A stretch of 64,000 nucleotides of DNA from Methylotenera sp. RIFCSPLOWO2_02_FULL_45_14 (GCA_001803395.1 MHBU01000025.1:1-64000); one strand, 5' to 3'. Shown: positions 9,150 to 19,364, counted from the stretch's first letter. The notes: generated from the sequence alone by a model not told the origin. Program-made: numbers and translations.

Positions 9150-10031
9150 TTAGCGATAAATTTTCATCACATAATGCGCTGCTAACCCTAAAAAAACGGC
9201 GAGGCCCAGCCAATTGTTTCCTAAGAAAGCTTGAAAGCAGTTGGCTCTGGCACGATTTTTAATTAAAAAATAATGATAAAGCGCTATGCCAGCAGCCACG
9301 GCTAGACCAAGATAGTAGGCAATACCCATTACTAGCCAATACCCTGCTAACGCCAGCAATACCAACGTGGTTGCGTAGCACATCATGACCGCAACCACCT
9401 CAAAACGCCCAAAAGTAATTGCTGAAGACTTAATGCCTATTTTTAAATCATCTTCACGATCCACCATCGCATACTCGGTATCATAAGCAACCGCCCAGAA
9501 TACATTTGCCAACAGTAGCAGCCATGCAACGGGGGGGATGTTATTGCTAATCGCCGCAAATGCCATGGGAATACCAAACCCAAACGCGATACCTAAATAT
9601 GCTTGCGGCATGACGAAAAAACGCTTGGTCAATGGGTAAGTGATCGCCAAAAATAGAGCCAGTACAGATAATTTCACCGTAAGTATATTGAGTAAGCTCA
9701 CCAAACCAAAAGCCGCTAAACTCAATATAGCCGCTAATACATAGGCTTCTTTTTTACTCACTTCATTATTTGGAATTGGCCGATGTTGCGTGCGCTCAAC
9801 TAAGCCATCATATTGGCTATCTGCAATATCATTCATCACACAACCTGCACTGCGCATCAGCACCGTGCCTGTTACAAATATCATCACCACAATCCAATCT
9901 GGCTTGCCATTGCCAGCGATCAGCAGCGCCCAAAGTGTAGGCCATAGCAATAATAAAATACCGATGGGCTTATCTAAACGCATTAAGCGCTCATAGAGCT
10001 CTATTTTTTTAGTTAAATTTGCTATGTTCAT
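9150..10031 (-). CDS. ubiA: 4-hydroxybenzoate octaprenyltransferase
   Basis: Integral membrane prenyltransferase that attaches the polyprenyl tail to 4-hydroxybenzoate in ubiquinone synthesis. The two Asp-rich diphosphate-binding motifs are visible as NDIADSQYD (near residue 75) and DREDDLKIGIKS (near residue 195). They are set in about eight hydrophobic helices. The ATG at 10031 (MNIANLTKK) is preferred over the one at 10055, which would overlap ubiC. It gives 293 residues, normal for the family. It is directly downstream of ubiC, whose product supplies its substrate. Confidence 0.95.
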   Translation of the reverse strand: MNIANLTKKIELYERLMRLDKPIGILLLLWPTLWALLIAGNGKPDWIVVMIFVTGTVLMRSAGCVMNDIADSQYDGLVERTQHRPIPNNEVSKKEAYVLAAILSLAAFGLVSLLNILTVKLSVLALFLAITYPLTKRFFVMPQAYLGIAFGFGIPMAFAAISNNIPPVAWLLLLANVFWAVAYDTEYAMVDREDDLKIGIKSSAITFGRFEVVAVMMCYATTLVLLALAGYWLVMGIAYYLGLAVAAGIALYHYFLIKNRARANCFQAFLGNNWLGLAVFLGLAAHYVMKIYR

Positions 10032-10035
10032 GTTG

Positions 10036-10590
10036 TTATATTGTTGGCGTAACAATGTGTGGCAAAAAAACCTCAGTGACCATAATGTTAGCGCAATTCA
10101 AACTAAAAATAGAGCGTCGCGCCCAAAGATACAAAGGTTTAACCGTTAAATGCTGTGTGGCATGCTGATGAAGCATATGATTTGACGACAATTTTTTATA
10201 ACTTAATGGTGTGCGTTTCACTTTTGGATTTGCAAACAAAGTGGCGCCCAGCGGCTTGCTCCCTAGCTTGCTTAGACCACGCCATGCGCCACGTAAGCTA
10301 TTGCGCGGCAATACGCTGTGTGCGAATACGACTGGAAAGCCATCGCCAACCAGCAACACCTCGCGTACCAGTACAGTTTTATCTATCGGCAAATGCAATA
10401 CGGCCGCTTCGTCTTGTATCGGCCTTACGTATTTTACAGTCAATGGCTGCACTGAAAATTTGTGATATCGCTGCTGAAGCCGTGCGGTCAGTGAGCCGTT
10501 GTCGATCAACCATGATTGATGTGCATGACTTAGCACTGGCTTCGTAAGCCAACGATAGCGTGCTTGAGAGAAATTTTGACGAATTTTCAC
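10036..10590 (-). CDS. ubiC: Chorismate--pyruvate lyase
   Basis: Releases pyruvate from chorismate to give 4-hydroxybenzoate, the first ubiquinone head-group step. The 184 residues match UbiC in length and order: W-LTKPVLS near the N-terminus, the VREVLLVGDGFPVVFAHSVL strand-turn region (about 80-100), and RTPLSYKKL later. It is paired with ubiA, 4 bp apart. A second, unrelated chorismate-cleaving enzyme (XanB2-like) is encoded at 51768-52823, so two routes to hydroxybenzoates probably coexist. Confidence 0.92.
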   Translation of the reverse strand: MKIRQNFSQARYRWLTKPVLSHAHQSWLIDNGSLTARLQQRYHKFSVQPLTVKYVRPIQDEAAVLHLPIDKTVLVREVLLVGDGFPVVFAHSVLPRNSLRGAWRGLSKLGSKPLGATLFANPKVKRTPLSYKKLSSNHMLHQHATQHLTVKPLYLWARRSIFSLNCANIMVTEVFLPHIVTPTI

Positions 10591-10634
10591 GTCACGGATT
10601 ATCGCATGCTGTCATGAGTTTGATTAACATCACA

Positions 10635-12674
10635 CTAAACTTTCACCAACTCACCCGCGCTACTCATCCATCTGTCTAAATGGCGTTCTACTTCTGCTGG
10701 ATAATTTTTTAACAGTTGATCTGCCAGCGTTTTAGCGGTTTCTAGCAAATCGACATCGCGTTCTAAGTCAGCAATCTTGAGCATCGGCACGCCGCTCTGC
10801 CGCACACCCAAAAGTTCGCCAGGACCGCGGATTTGTAGATCAGCCTGTGCAATGGCAAAACCGTCATTACTCTCAAAAATCACTTTTAACCGTGCACGGG
10901 CGGTTTCAGAAAGTTTGTTTTGATAAAGTAAAATACAGGTACTTTTTGTCGTCCCTCTACCCACGCGTCCGCGCAGTTGGTGTAATTGCGACAGCCCCAT
11001 GCGCTCAGCGTGCTCTATCACCATTAAACTGGCATTGGGCACATCTACGCCTACTTCAATCACCGTTGTGGCGACTAAGAGTTGTGAAGTGCCTGCGCTA
11101 AACTCTGCCATCACGGCCTGCTTTTCAGCAGATTTCATGCGGCCATGCACCAGGCCTATTTTAAGCTCTGGAAATTCATTTTGCATCAGCGCGTAAGTAT
11201 CATTGGCTGTGGCTAATTGTAACGCCTCTGATTCTTCTATCAGCGGGCATACCCAATAGGCTTGATTGCCTTGTAAACATGCTTCACGCACACGCTGCAA
11301 AATTTCGTCACGTCGAATATCAGAAACTAATTTAGTGACGATGGGCGTGCGCCCAGGCGGTAATTCGTCAATCACTGAAACGTCTAAATCAGCGTAATAA
11401 CTCATCGACAAAGTGCGTGGAATAGGCGTTGCAGACATCATCAATTGATGTGGCTCTGGCTGCCCTTTTTGACGCAAGGCTAAACGCTGGTGTACGCCAA
11501 AGCGGTGTTGTTCATCGATGATGGCTAACCCTAAGTTTTTGAATTGTACCGAATCCTGAAATAAAGCATGCGTACCCACCACTAACTGCGCATCCCCATT
11601 CGCGATAGACTCAAGTGCCGCTTCACGGTCTTTTTTGTTTTGGCTACCGGTTAACCAAGCAATTTTAATATTTAATGGCGTTAACCAAGTGAGCATTTTT
11701 CGGTAATGTTGCTCGGCTAAAATCTCCGTTGGTGCCATCAGTGCCACTTGCCAGCCACTTTCAATGCTTTGAAGCGCAGCCATGCAGGCTACGATAGTTT
11801 TACCGCTACCGACATCGCCCTGCAAAAGCCGTTGCATGGGGTGTGGCTGGGTTAAATCACGCTCTATTTCCCATGCCACTTTTTGCTGCGCGCCAGTTAA
11901 CGCAAACGGTAAGCTTTTTAGCAGCGCAGAAACCAATTGTTTAGATAGTGCAAATTGTGGCGCGTTCACGCTGCGACGGCGTGCATAATGTTTGCGCATA
12001 GAAAGCTGCTGCGCTAATAACTCGTCAAAAGCCAGTCGGCGCCAGTGTGCTGTAGATTTGTTCTCTAAAGCTTGTAAATCTACTTCATGACTTGGGTGAT
12101 GCAGCGCTTGTAAACTTGCCGCAAAACTTGGCAAATGCAAGTTTGCATAAACACTGGCGGGTAGCGTTTCCGTCAAAATCCCTTGCGCAAGCGCCAAGCG
12201 AATCGCTTTGCGTAAATTTGCTTGAGTCAGGCCTGCCACTGTTGGGTAAACTGGCGTTAAGGTCTCCGCAATAAAAGTTTTTTCACCCACGGCTTTACAT
12301 GTAGGGTGCACGATCTCATAGCCAAAAAATCCATTGCGAACTTCACCATACACACGCAACTTTGTACCTACTTTAAGTGCTGCAATTTGGCTGGAGTAAA
12401 AATGCAAAAAACGCAAAGTGAGCTGGCCACTGGCGTCTTCTAATCTTGCGATAAGTGCTTTACGCGGCTTGTAAGTCACCTCTGCGTGAACAATCTCCCC
12501 TTCTACTTGCGAAGATTCCCCCATCCGCAAGTCACGAATCGCGGTGATGTGCGTTTCATCGATGTAACGCAATGGTAAATGCAGCAATAAAGCTTGAAGA
12601 TTACCGATACCAAGCTTCGCCAAGTTGGCGACTAGCGGCTTGCTAAAAACTTTGATTTGAGTGAGTTGCGTCAC
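10635..12674 (-). CDS. recG: ATP-dependent DNA helicase RecG
   Basis: Branch-migration helicase that regresses stalled replication forks. The 679 residues contain an N-terminal wedge/OB domain (about 1-160) and superfamily 2 motor domains. Walker A is GDVGSGKT and motif II is DEQH. SATPIPRTL is motif III, and QLRGRVGRG lies in motif VI. The C-terminal TRG-like region is intact. It stands between ridA and ubiC on the minus strand. Length is normal. Confidence 0.97.
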   Translation of the reverse strand: MTQLTQIKVFSKPLVANLAKLGIGNLQALLLHLPLRYIDETHITAIRDLRMGESSQVEGEIVHAEVTYKPRKALIARLEDASGQLTLRFLHFYSSQIAALKVGTKLRVYGEVRNGFFGYEIVHPTCKAVGEKTFIAETLTPVYPTVAGLTQANLRKAIRLALAQGILTETLPASVYANLHLPSFAASLQALHHPSHEVDLQALENKSTAHWRRLAFDELLAQQLSMRKHYARRRSVNAPQFALSKQLVSALLKSLPFALTGAQQKVAWEIERDLTQPHPMQRLLQGDVGSGKTIVACMAALQSIESGWQVALMAPTEILAEQHYRKMLTWLTPLNIKIAWLTGSQNKKDREAALESIANGDAQLVVGTHALFQDSVQFKNLGLAIIDEQHRFGVHQRLALRQKGQPEPHQLMMSATPIPRTLSMSYYADLDVSVIDELPPGRTPIVTKLVSDIRRDEILQRVREACLQGNQAYWVCPLIEESEALQLATANDTYALMQNEFPELKIGLVHGRMKSAEKQAVMAEFSAGTSQLLVATTVIEVGVDVPNASLMVIEHAERMGLSQLHQLRGRVGRGTTKSTCILLYQNKLSETARARLKVIFESNDGFAIAQADLQIRGPGELLGVRQSGVPMLKIADLERDVDLLETAKTLADQLLKNYPAEVERHLDRWMSSAGELVKV

Positions 12675-12722
12675 ATTGAGTTATTCTGGACACAAATAAA
12701 CAGCAATATCCAGAAGATTAGA

Positions 12723-13109
12723 CTAGAGCACCAACACGCCATCCGCCTCAACCAAGGCACCACGCGGTAATGAAGCCACGCCCACCGCAGCGCGTGCTGG
12801 GTATGGTTGGCTGAAATATTCAGCCATAATGGTATTTACCAAAGCAAAATGTGATAAATCTGTTAAAAAGATATTCAACTTCACTACATCAGCCAAACTA
12901 CCACCCGCCGCTTCAGCTACCGCTTTTAAGTTGGTGAATACGCGATGCACTTGCGCCTCTATGCCTTCTACCATTTGCATGGTCGTTGGATCTAAACCAA
13001 TTTGACCCGATAAATATACGATATTACCTACTTTAACTGCTTGAGAGTAAGTGCCAATAGCGGCTGGCGCGCCTTGCGTTTGAATGATTTGTTTTGTATT
13101 AGTTGTCAT
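12723..13109 (-). CDS. ridA: RidA family enamine/imine deaminase
   Basis: Trimeric deaminase that hydrolyses reactive 2-aminoacrylate formed by PLP enzymes. The 128 residues contain [20 protein letters not shown] near the N-terminus and the catalytic arginine context [19 protein letters not shown] near residue 105. Length is typical. It lies just downstream of spoT, an order common in proteobacteria. Confidence 0.93.
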   Translation of the reverse strand: MTTNTKQIIQTQGAPAAIGTYSQAVKVGNIVYLSGQIGLDPTTMQMVEGIEAQVHRVFTNLKAVAEAAGGSLADVVKLNIFLTDLSHFALVNTIMAEYFSQPYPARAAVGVASLPRGALVEADGVLVL

Positions 13110-13160
13110 GTTTGAGTCATTGTTTTGTTAAAAAGTTTTGTTAAAAATTAGTTACATCAG

Positions 13161-15407
13161 TTATTGCGAGGTGGCTTTACCACTAGCGCCTCTTCCAGTA
13201 GGAGCCACGTTACCTTTAGTACGGTTAATGCGCACAACATCGGGTATTTTACGCAAACTGCGCATAAGTTCTGCTAAATGTATGCGATTTTTCACCTGCA
13301 CCGTAAAATATAGATTAGCGTAGGCGCTACCATCGGCCTCTTCTACGCTCACATTATCAATGTTAGACCCGGCATCGGCAATGCCTGAAGCGATTTTAGC
13401 CAACATACCTGGCTGGTTTGCCACGGTTAAATTAAGGTTGGTTTTAAATAAGCGCGTACTTTCTGGCTCCCACTCTACATCCAGCCATTTATCCGGGTCT
13501 AGTTTAAATTTACGCACACTTGGGCAATCATGTGTATGAATTACCAAGCCTTTATCTTTATTGATAAAGCCTAAAATCGGGTCACCCGGAATTGGCCTGC
13601 AACAAGGCGCAAACTGCACCGCCATGCCCTCAGTGCCGCGAATGGTAATGGTATCAAGAGACGTTGCTGGCAACTTGGTATGCTTTTCTAAATGGTCATC
13701 TGTCAGCGCTAACAACTGATGCGCTACCATCACGTTTTGACGTTTACCTAAACCAATATCAGTCAGAATTTCTGATTTCTTTTTTACACCATAATCACGT
13801 ATCAGTTTTTGCCAATGCGCATCTGATATTTGATTAGGTTCAACCTGTAAAGCGCGCAAGGCTTGGTTTAACATACGCTCACCAAGATGTGCTGATTCTG
13901 TTGATTGTTGAGATTTTAAAAAGTGACGAATATGTGCCCGCGCGCGCCCTGTGATCACATAATTAAGCCATGCAGGATTGGGTTTTGCCAGTGAACCCGT
14001 AATAATTTCAACGTGATCACCATTATGCAACTCTGATCGCAACGGTGCTAACTCGTGGTTAATACGCACGGCAACGCAGCTATTGCCAATGTCAGAATGG
14101 ACGGCATAAGCAAAATCAACCGCAGTCGCCCGCTTCGGCAAGGCCAAAATTGTCCCTTTAGGCGTAAATACATAAACCTCGTCCGGGAACAAATCGATTT
14201 TGAGATGTTCCAAAAAGTCGAGTGAATCAGCACTTTCACTTTGAATATCCAACAAACGTTGTAACCACTGGTGCGTTTGTTGCTGCAATGCGGTGAGTTG
14301 TGCATCACTGGCCTTATATAGCCAATGTGCAGCTACGCCCGCGTCGGCAATATTATGCATCTCTGTACTGCGAATCTGCACTTCAATCGGCGTACCAAAT
14401 GGGCCAAACAAAGTGGTATGCAAAGACTGATAACCATTGGCTTTAGGGATGGCAATATAATCTTTGAATTTACTGGGTATCGGTTTATACAATGCATGCA
14501 AAGCGCCGAGCGCCAAATAGCAAGTTGGTAAATCTTTGACAACCACCCTAAAACCATAAATATCATAGACTTGTGAAAAAGGTGTCGCTTTACTGGTCAT
14601 CTTTTTATAGACGCTGTAAAGATGTTTTTCGCGTCCGGATACTTCAGCCTCAATATTAAACGTACCCAATTGTTGTTTAATTGAATCTAAAATTTTACTA
14701 ACCACTTCTTTACGATTACCGCGTGCTGCCATAATCGCTTTAGAAATGGCATTAAAACGCATCGGGTACAAATATTGAAAACTCAAATCCTCAAGCGCTT
14801 GATAAATTGCGTTTAACCCTAAACGGTTGGCAATTGGCGCATAAATATCCAGCGTTTCTTTGGCAATCAGCTTCTGCTTTTCAGGTCGCATGGCATCAAG
14901 CGTTTGCATATTGTGCAGGCGATCTGCCAATTTGACTAAAATCACCCGCACATCTTGCGACATTGCCAGCAGCATTTTGCGGAAGTTTTCCGCCTGCGCT
15001 TGGCTAGCACTTTGAAACTCGATTTTATCCAGCTTGGTAACGCCATCAACTAACTCAGCAACTTGTTGCCCAAATTTTTCTTTAATATCAACGGTCGTGA
15101 TTAAGGTATCTTCTACCACATCGTGCAGCAATGCGGCCAAGATGGTCGGCACGTCCATGTGTAAATCCGCCAAAATACAAGCGACTGATACCGGATGTGT
15201 AATATAAGGCTCACCCGTTTTGCGCACCACACCTTCATGCGCCTGAAAGGCGTAACGATAGGCTTCCCACACTTGGGCAATATCTTGAGGTTTGAGGTAG
15301 TGCTTAAGGCGTACGGTTAGGGCAGAATCCTCACTGTCCGCAGGCAGCAAGGGTTCTGAAGTTGGCTTTGATAATTCCGCTTTGTGATTGGTTGCGGGTT
15401 TAGGCAT
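13161..15407 (-). CDS. spoT: Bifunctional (p)ppGpp synthetase/hydrolase
   Basis: Sets the stringent alarmone level. The 748 residues hold an N-terminal HD hydrolase domain with an intact HDVVEDT (near residue 93). A synthetase domain follows (residues about 240-350, with YDIYGFRVVVKD). After it come a TGS domain (near 410-470, VYVFTPKGTILALPKRATAVD), a zinc-finger-like helical segment and a C-terminal ACT domain (about 670-735). The intact HD motif separates it from hydrolase-dead RelA. Neighbours gmk and rpoZ match the E. coli spoT locus. It would control the stringent-type promoters seen at 51-196 and 8796-8825. Confidence 0.95.
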   Translation of the reverse strand: MPKPATNHKAELSKPTSEPLLPADSEDSALTVRLKHYLKPQDIAQVWEAYRYAFQAHEGVVRKTGEPYITHPVSVACILADLHMDVPTILAALLHDVVEDTLITTVDIKEKFGQQVAELVDGVTKLDKIEFQSASQAQAENFRKMLLAMSQDVRVILVKLADRLHNMQTLDAMRPEKQKLIAKETLDIYAPIANRLGLNAIYQALEDLSFQYLYPMRFNAISKAIMAARGNRKEVVSKILDSIKQQLGTFNIEAEVSGREKHLYSVYKKMTSKATPFSQVYDIYGFRVVVKDLPTCYLALGALHALYKPIPSKFKDYIAIPKANGYQSLHTTLFGPFGTPIEVQIRSTEMHNIADAGVAAHWLYKASDAQLTALQQQTHQWLQRLLDIQSESADSLDFLEHLKIDLFPDEVYVFTPKGTILALPKRATAVDFAYAVHSDIGNSCVAVRINHELAPLRSELHNGDHVEIITGSLAKPNPAWLNYVITGRARAHIRHFLKSQQSTESAHLGERMLNQALRALQVEPNQISDAHWQKLIRDYGVKKKSEILTDIGLGKRQNVMVAHQLLALTDDHLEKHTKLPATSLDTITIRGTEGMAVQFAPCCRPIPGDPILGFINKDKGLVIHTHDCPSVRKFKLDPDKWLDVEWEPESTRLFKTNLNLTVANQPGMLAKIASGIADAGSNIDNVSVEEADGSAYANLYFTVQVKNRIHLAELMRSLRKIPDVVRINRTKGNVAPTGRGASGKATSQ

Positions 15408-15439
15408 GGCGTTTTCACTACAAATGCTAAAGTAAAGAC

Positions 15440-15652
15440 TTAAGCGTGTCCGCGCGCTAGAATTTCTACACCAATTTTACCTGCAGCTATTTCGCGCAAG
15501 GCAATCACTGTTGGTTTGTCGCGCGAACCCTGCACGCTCACTAGCGGTTCTGCGCCATGTTCCAACTGACGTGCGCGATAAGCCGCCACTAAAGTCAATT
15601 GAAAGCGATTCGAGATTTTTTCCAAGCAATCATCTACCGTAATACGTGCCAT
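15440..15652 (-). CDS. rpoZ: RNA polymerase omega subunit
   Basis: Smallest RNA polymerase subunit, which helps assembly of beta-prime and forms part of a ppGpp site. The 70 residues start [19 protein letters not shown], and R-ARQLEHGA follows. Both are characteristic. It lies between gmk and spoT, the conserved order. Confidence 0.96.
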   Translation of the reverse strand: MARITVDDCLEKISNRFQLTLVAAYRARQLEHGAEPLVSVQGSRDKPTVIALREIAAGKIGVEILARGHA

Positions 15653-15733
15653 GATGGTATTTCCTTATTGATCAATATAAATGAACCCTATAATGGGTAA
15701 AGTAATTAAAATCTTAAATTTGATGAAACCAAT

Positions 15734-16345
15734 TTAAGTAAGCGTTTGAATCAGACTAGCGTAGCGCTGTAATTGAACGGCCGCAACAAGGCGCTGAGTG
15801 CGCACAATTGCGCCAATATCTTGCAACGCAACATCAAAATTGTCATTGATTGTAACATAATCAAACTCGCCCACGTGGCGCATTTCAGACTGTGCCGCAG
15901 CAACACGTTTAGAAATGGTCTCTTGGCTATCTTGCCCACGGCTGTTAAGCCTTTGCTCTAAAGTTTCTAGAGAGGGTGGCAATACAAAAATACTGGTCGC
16001 AGTTGGAAACAAACGGCGCACCTGTGCCGCGCCCTGCCAGTCAATTTCCAAGATTACATCTTGCCCAGCTTGCAGGGGTACATCCACCGCAGATTGCGAC
16101 GTACCATAGCGCGCGCCGTGCACCTGGGCACTTTCTAAAAACTGCGCCTCACCTAACATTTTTAAAAATGCAGCATCGTCCACAAAATGATAATCCACGC
16201 CATTTACTTCACCTGGCCTAGGCTGACGTGTCGTATGCGAAACAGATAGCTTTAAATGCGCATCTTGTTTTAACAAAGCCTTAATCAAGCTGGTTTTACC
16301 TGCGCCTGAAGCCGCAGTAATAATAAATAGGTTGCCTGTAATCAT
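15734..16345 (-). CDS. gmk: Guanylate kinase
   Basis: Phosphorylates GMP to GDP. The 203 residues have the P-loop ITAASGAGKTSLIKALL at about 8-24, and SVSHTTRQPRPGEVNGVDYHF for GMP binding near 35-55. VILEIDWQGAAQVRRLFP lies near 95. It is the first of gmk-rpoZ-spoT, linking guanine nucleotide supply with ppGpp metabolism. Confidence 0.97.
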   Translation of the reverse strand: MITGNLFIITAASGAGKTSLIKALLKQDAHLKLSVSHTTRQPRPGEVNGVDYHFVDDAAFLKMLGEAQFLESAQVHGARYGTSQSAVDVPLQAGQDVILEIDWQGAAQVRRLFPTATSIFVLPPSLETLEQRLNSRGQDSQETISKRVAAAQSEMRHVGEFDYVTINDNFDVALQDIGAIVRTQRLVAAVQLQRYASLIQTLT

Positions 16346-16387
16346 AAGTGTATTTTATTATAAATTGAGATCATTCTTGAAATTTGT

Positions 16388-17254
16388 TTACTCAACATTT
16401 TGGATCTGCTCACGCATCTGTTCTATCAGCACTTTTAACTCCATAGACACTTGTGTGGTCAGCACAGACACCGATTTTGAACCTAGCGTATTCGCTTCTC
16501 GGTTGAGCTCTTGCATTAAAAAGTCCAGGCGTTTACCCGCGGGTGCATCGCTATTTAAAATACGTTTCACCTCTGAAACATGCGCGGTTAAGCGGCTTAA
16601 TTCTTCATCTACATCAATACGTTGTGCGAATAACACTAGCTCTTGTGCAATACGATCCTGGTCTATGGTTTTCAGTGTTTCTTGCAATTTATTTTCAAGT
16701 TTCGCTTGATACTCTTTATTCAAGGCTGGCAACAGCGGTTTAACTTTTGCTACCAGCGTTTCAATTTGCGCAAGTCGATCTAAAATCAACGCCTTTAATT
16801 TTTCACCTTCACGTGCACGTGAGGCGCTCAAATCCTGCAGGCCAAGCTGCACTAATTTTTTCACATCTACAATCAATGATGTTTGGCTTAAGTCATCATT
16901 CAATACCACACCCGGCCAGCGTAAAATATCGGCCACACTGAGCTGACGGCTTTGCGGAAAAAACGCGAGCGCTTTTGTTTGCATGGCAGCTAATTGCTGC
17001 ATCAGCGGCTCATCCAGCTGCGGAGCTAGGTTGGTTTGCTTGCGTTGCATTAAATTGACTTTACATTCAATTTTGCCTCGGCTTAAATTTGCCGCTATCA
17101 GCTCTCTAATGGCAGGTTCAAATGCTCTTAAAGCATCATCGAGCTTAAAATGTACATCTAAATAACGGCTATTTACAGCGCGTAGCTCTAACACTAGCGT
17201 AGCATTTTCTAAGGGGTGCTCTAAGGCTGCAAAACCTGTCATGCTAAAGGTCAT
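16388..17254 (-). CDS. yicC: YicC family endoribonuclease
   Basis: Matches the YicC/YloC family, an endoribonuclease family conserved beside gmk. The 288 residues begin MTFSMTGFAALEHP with RAVNSRYLDVHFKL (typical family N-terminus). The protein ends with KRLDFLMQELNREANTLGSK and the family C-terminus (about 255-288). The central part is a long charged helical region. It is upstream of gmk on the same strand and divergent from the kinase gene. Confidence 0.92.
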   Translation of the reverse strand: MTFSMTGFAALEHPLENATLVLELRAVNSRYLDVHFKLDDALRAFEPAIRELIAANLSRGKIECKVNLMQRKQTNLAPQLDEPLMQQLAAMQTKALAFFPQSRQLSVADILRWPGVVLNDDLSQTSLIVDVKKLVQLGLQDLSASRAREGEKLKALILDRLAQIETLVAKVKPLLPALNKEYQAKLENKLQETLKTIDQDRIAQELVLFAQRIDVDEELSRLTAHVSEVKRILNSDAPAGKRLDFLMQELNREANTLGSKSVSVLTTQVSMELKVLIEQMREQIQNVE

Positions 17255-17426
17255 GTGAGTTTTTCCTAATCAAACAAAATAAAATTGGTATCATGTTATC
17301 AAACATGAGCGACTTCATCACATAATAACCAATCAAATATCTTTAATTCGCATGCATTACGCGTTATATTGTTGAATATACTCGATGATTCACTATTAAA
17401 TTTACTTAAAGAAACCAACCTCCAAC

Positions 17427-18380
17427 GTGTCAAGCGCCAAAAATTTAGCATTACCTGCTGGCTATCAGTTACAAGATTACAAAATCACCAAGGTCTTGAG
17501 TTCTGGTGGGTTTAGCTTTGTCTATTTAGCGCACGATAAAGAAAAAAATATCGTTGCCATTAAAGAGTATTTGCCCACTTCCATCGCGCTGCGCTCAGAA
17601 AGCGCAACTGTGCTACCCAATGCTGACGATGTTGCGTTGTTTAGACATGGCTTAAAATGTTTTTTTGATGAAGGTTTGGCGCTGGCTAAAATTGAACATA
17701 AAAACATCATACGCGTACTTAATTTCTTTCGTGCCAATGAAACCGTGTATATGGTCATGCAATATGAACGCGGCAAGTCGTTACAAGACTATATTTTGGG
17801 GCAATCCGAATCAGTGTCTGAAAAATTTATACGGCGCGTATTCAGTGAGTTATCTAACGGCCTGCGCGAAGTACACACTCACAAGCTATTGCATTTAGAT
17901 ATTAAGCCCGCCAACATTTATATTCGGCTTGATGGGTCGCCCGTATTGCTTGATTTTGGCTCTTCACGTCAAGCTTTAAGCGAAAATCAAGCGAAAATCT
18001 CACCCAGCTACACGCCTGGGTTTGCGTCCCCTGAGCAATACTACGATAGAAAGCTATTAGGTCCATGGAGTGATATTTATAGCATAGGCGCCACCATGTA
18101 CTCGTGCCTGGCGCGTACATCCCCATTGGCTGCCAACCAGCGCATTAAAAACGATTTACTGGTGCCTGCGGTTAATCTCGGTAAAGATAAATACTCGCAA
18201 GAATTACTCGAAATTATTGATAATTGTTTGGACTTGGATTATCTCAAACGGCCACAAAGTGTATTTTCATTGCAAAAATCTTTATTAGAAACCACAATTA
18301 AGTCGCCTAAAAAAGTGAGTCTGGTAAGTAAAATTGTTAACGTGTTGAATAAACCAATCTCCATCAATAGATCGTCATGA
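17427..18380 (+). CDS. Hanks-type serine/threonine protein kinase
   Basis: Soluble eukaryotic-like protein kinase of 317 residues. The glycine loop LSSGGFSFVYLA is near residue 25, the ATP lysine is in VAIKEYLP (about 46-53), the catalytic loop is HLDIKPANIY (about 155) and the magnesium DFG is in LLDFGSSR (about 175). SFASPEQY-type activation-segment residues follow. The catalytic loop has Leu where HRD kinases have Arg, so it is a non-RD kinase. No transmembrane segment or sensor domain is seen. It starts with GTG. It overlaps the following PP2C gene by 4 bases (ATGA), indicating a translationally coupled kinase/phosphatase switch. Confidence 0.93.
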   Translation: MSSAKNLALPAGYQLQDYKITKVLSSGGFSFVYLAHDKEKNIVAIKEYLPTSIALRSESATVLPNADDVALFRHGLKCFFDEGLALAKIEHKNIIRVLNFFRANETVYMVMQYERGKSLQDYILGQSESVSEKFIRRVFSELSNGLREVHTHKLLHLDIKPANIYIRLDGSPVLLDFGSSRQALSENQAKISPSYTPGFASPEQYYDRKLLGPWSDIYSIGATMYSCLARTSPLAANQRIKNDLLVPAVNLGKDKYSQELLEIIDNCLDLDYLKRPQSVFSLQKSLLETTIKSPKKVSLVSKIVNVLNKPISINRSS

Positions 18381-19306
18381 AATTTACTATTTTTCAAAAT
18401 AGCCGCCAAGGACCACGGCCATATAATCAAGATAGGCTGGCTTACTCCTACAGCAAAGATGCCTTGCTGCTCGTGGTGGCCGACGGCATGGGCGGTCATC
18501 GCCATGGTGAAGTTGCAGCACAATTGGCTGTCACTGCCATGACGGATGCTTTTCAGCGCTTGGCAGTGCCTACGTTAACCAGCCCTGCCAAATTTTTAAT
18601 TGATCATATTCAACAAATTCACGACATGATCGACCAGCTCACGCAAGAGCGTGAAATGATAGAAGCGCCACGTACCACGATTGTGGCGGCGATTGTGCAA
18701 CGCGGTATGTTGTATTGTGCGCATGTGGGTGACTCGCGGCTTTATCATTTTCGCGGTAACCATTTACTTTATCGCACTGAGGATCACTCCGTGGTGCAGT
18801 CTTTGTATAACAAGGGCATTATCAACAAAGACGACATGTCCACACACCCCTATCGTCACAAAGTTTACAGCTGCTTAGGCGGCGATGTTCCGCCTAAAAT
18901 TGATCTGGCTGACCGACAAGAGTTAGCTGAAGGCGATACCGTTCTGTTATGCACCGACGGCGTATGGGGCGCAATTGCTGACGACCAAATTAAGCAAATC
19001 CTTGGCGGCTCTTCTATTTCTGACAATGTGACCCGATTACTGAACCAGGCAGAATTAGTGAGCCAAGAGCAAGGCGATAACATGAGTGCCATTGGTCTGC
19101 AATGGGGCGATAAGCTTAACAGCCAATTAGCGGTTTCCACTATTACCATGCCGATGGGTTCAACCACTACCATCATGAACCCGATCACGCATCCAAACTC
19201 TGAAAACCCTACAGGTAGCCATGCAAAACATGAGCTTACCGATGATGAAATTGAAAAAACAATCGCAGAAATAAAAAATGCCTTGCGAAAAACCAAGCGC
19301 GTGTAA
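18377..19306 (+). CDS. PP2C-family serine/threonine phosphatase
   Basis: Metal-dependent phosphatase of 309 residues, the probable antagonist of the kinase encoded just upstream. Metal-binding motifs are present: VVADGMGGHRHGEVAA (about 36-51), AHVGDSRLY (near 115), CTDGVWG (near 195) and GDNMSAI (near 235). After about residue 245 the protein continues as a non-conserved Thr/Met-rich linker and an acidic/basic tail. Target proteins are not evident from the context. rph follows after 58 bp. Confidence 0.93.
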   Translation: MKFTIFQNSRQGPRPYNQDRLAYSYSKDALLLVVADGMGGHRHGEVAAQLAVTAMTDAFQRLAVPTLTSPAKFLIDHIQQIHDMIDQLTQEREMIEAPRTTIVAAIVQRGMLYCAHVGDSRLYHFRGNHLLYRTEDHSVVQSLYNKGIINKDDMSTHPYRHKVYSCLGGDVPPKIDLADRQELAEGDTVLLCTDGVWGAIADDQIKQILGGSSISDNVTRLLNQAELVSQEQGDNMSAIGLQWGDKLNSQLAVSTITMPMGSTTTIMNPITHPNSENPTGSHAKHELTDDEIEKTIAEIKNALRKTKRV

Positions 19307-19364
19307 CCGATTTTTTTGACCCTCCGATTTAATAGTCCGCATTTAAAAACTTAGGATTTAACCC

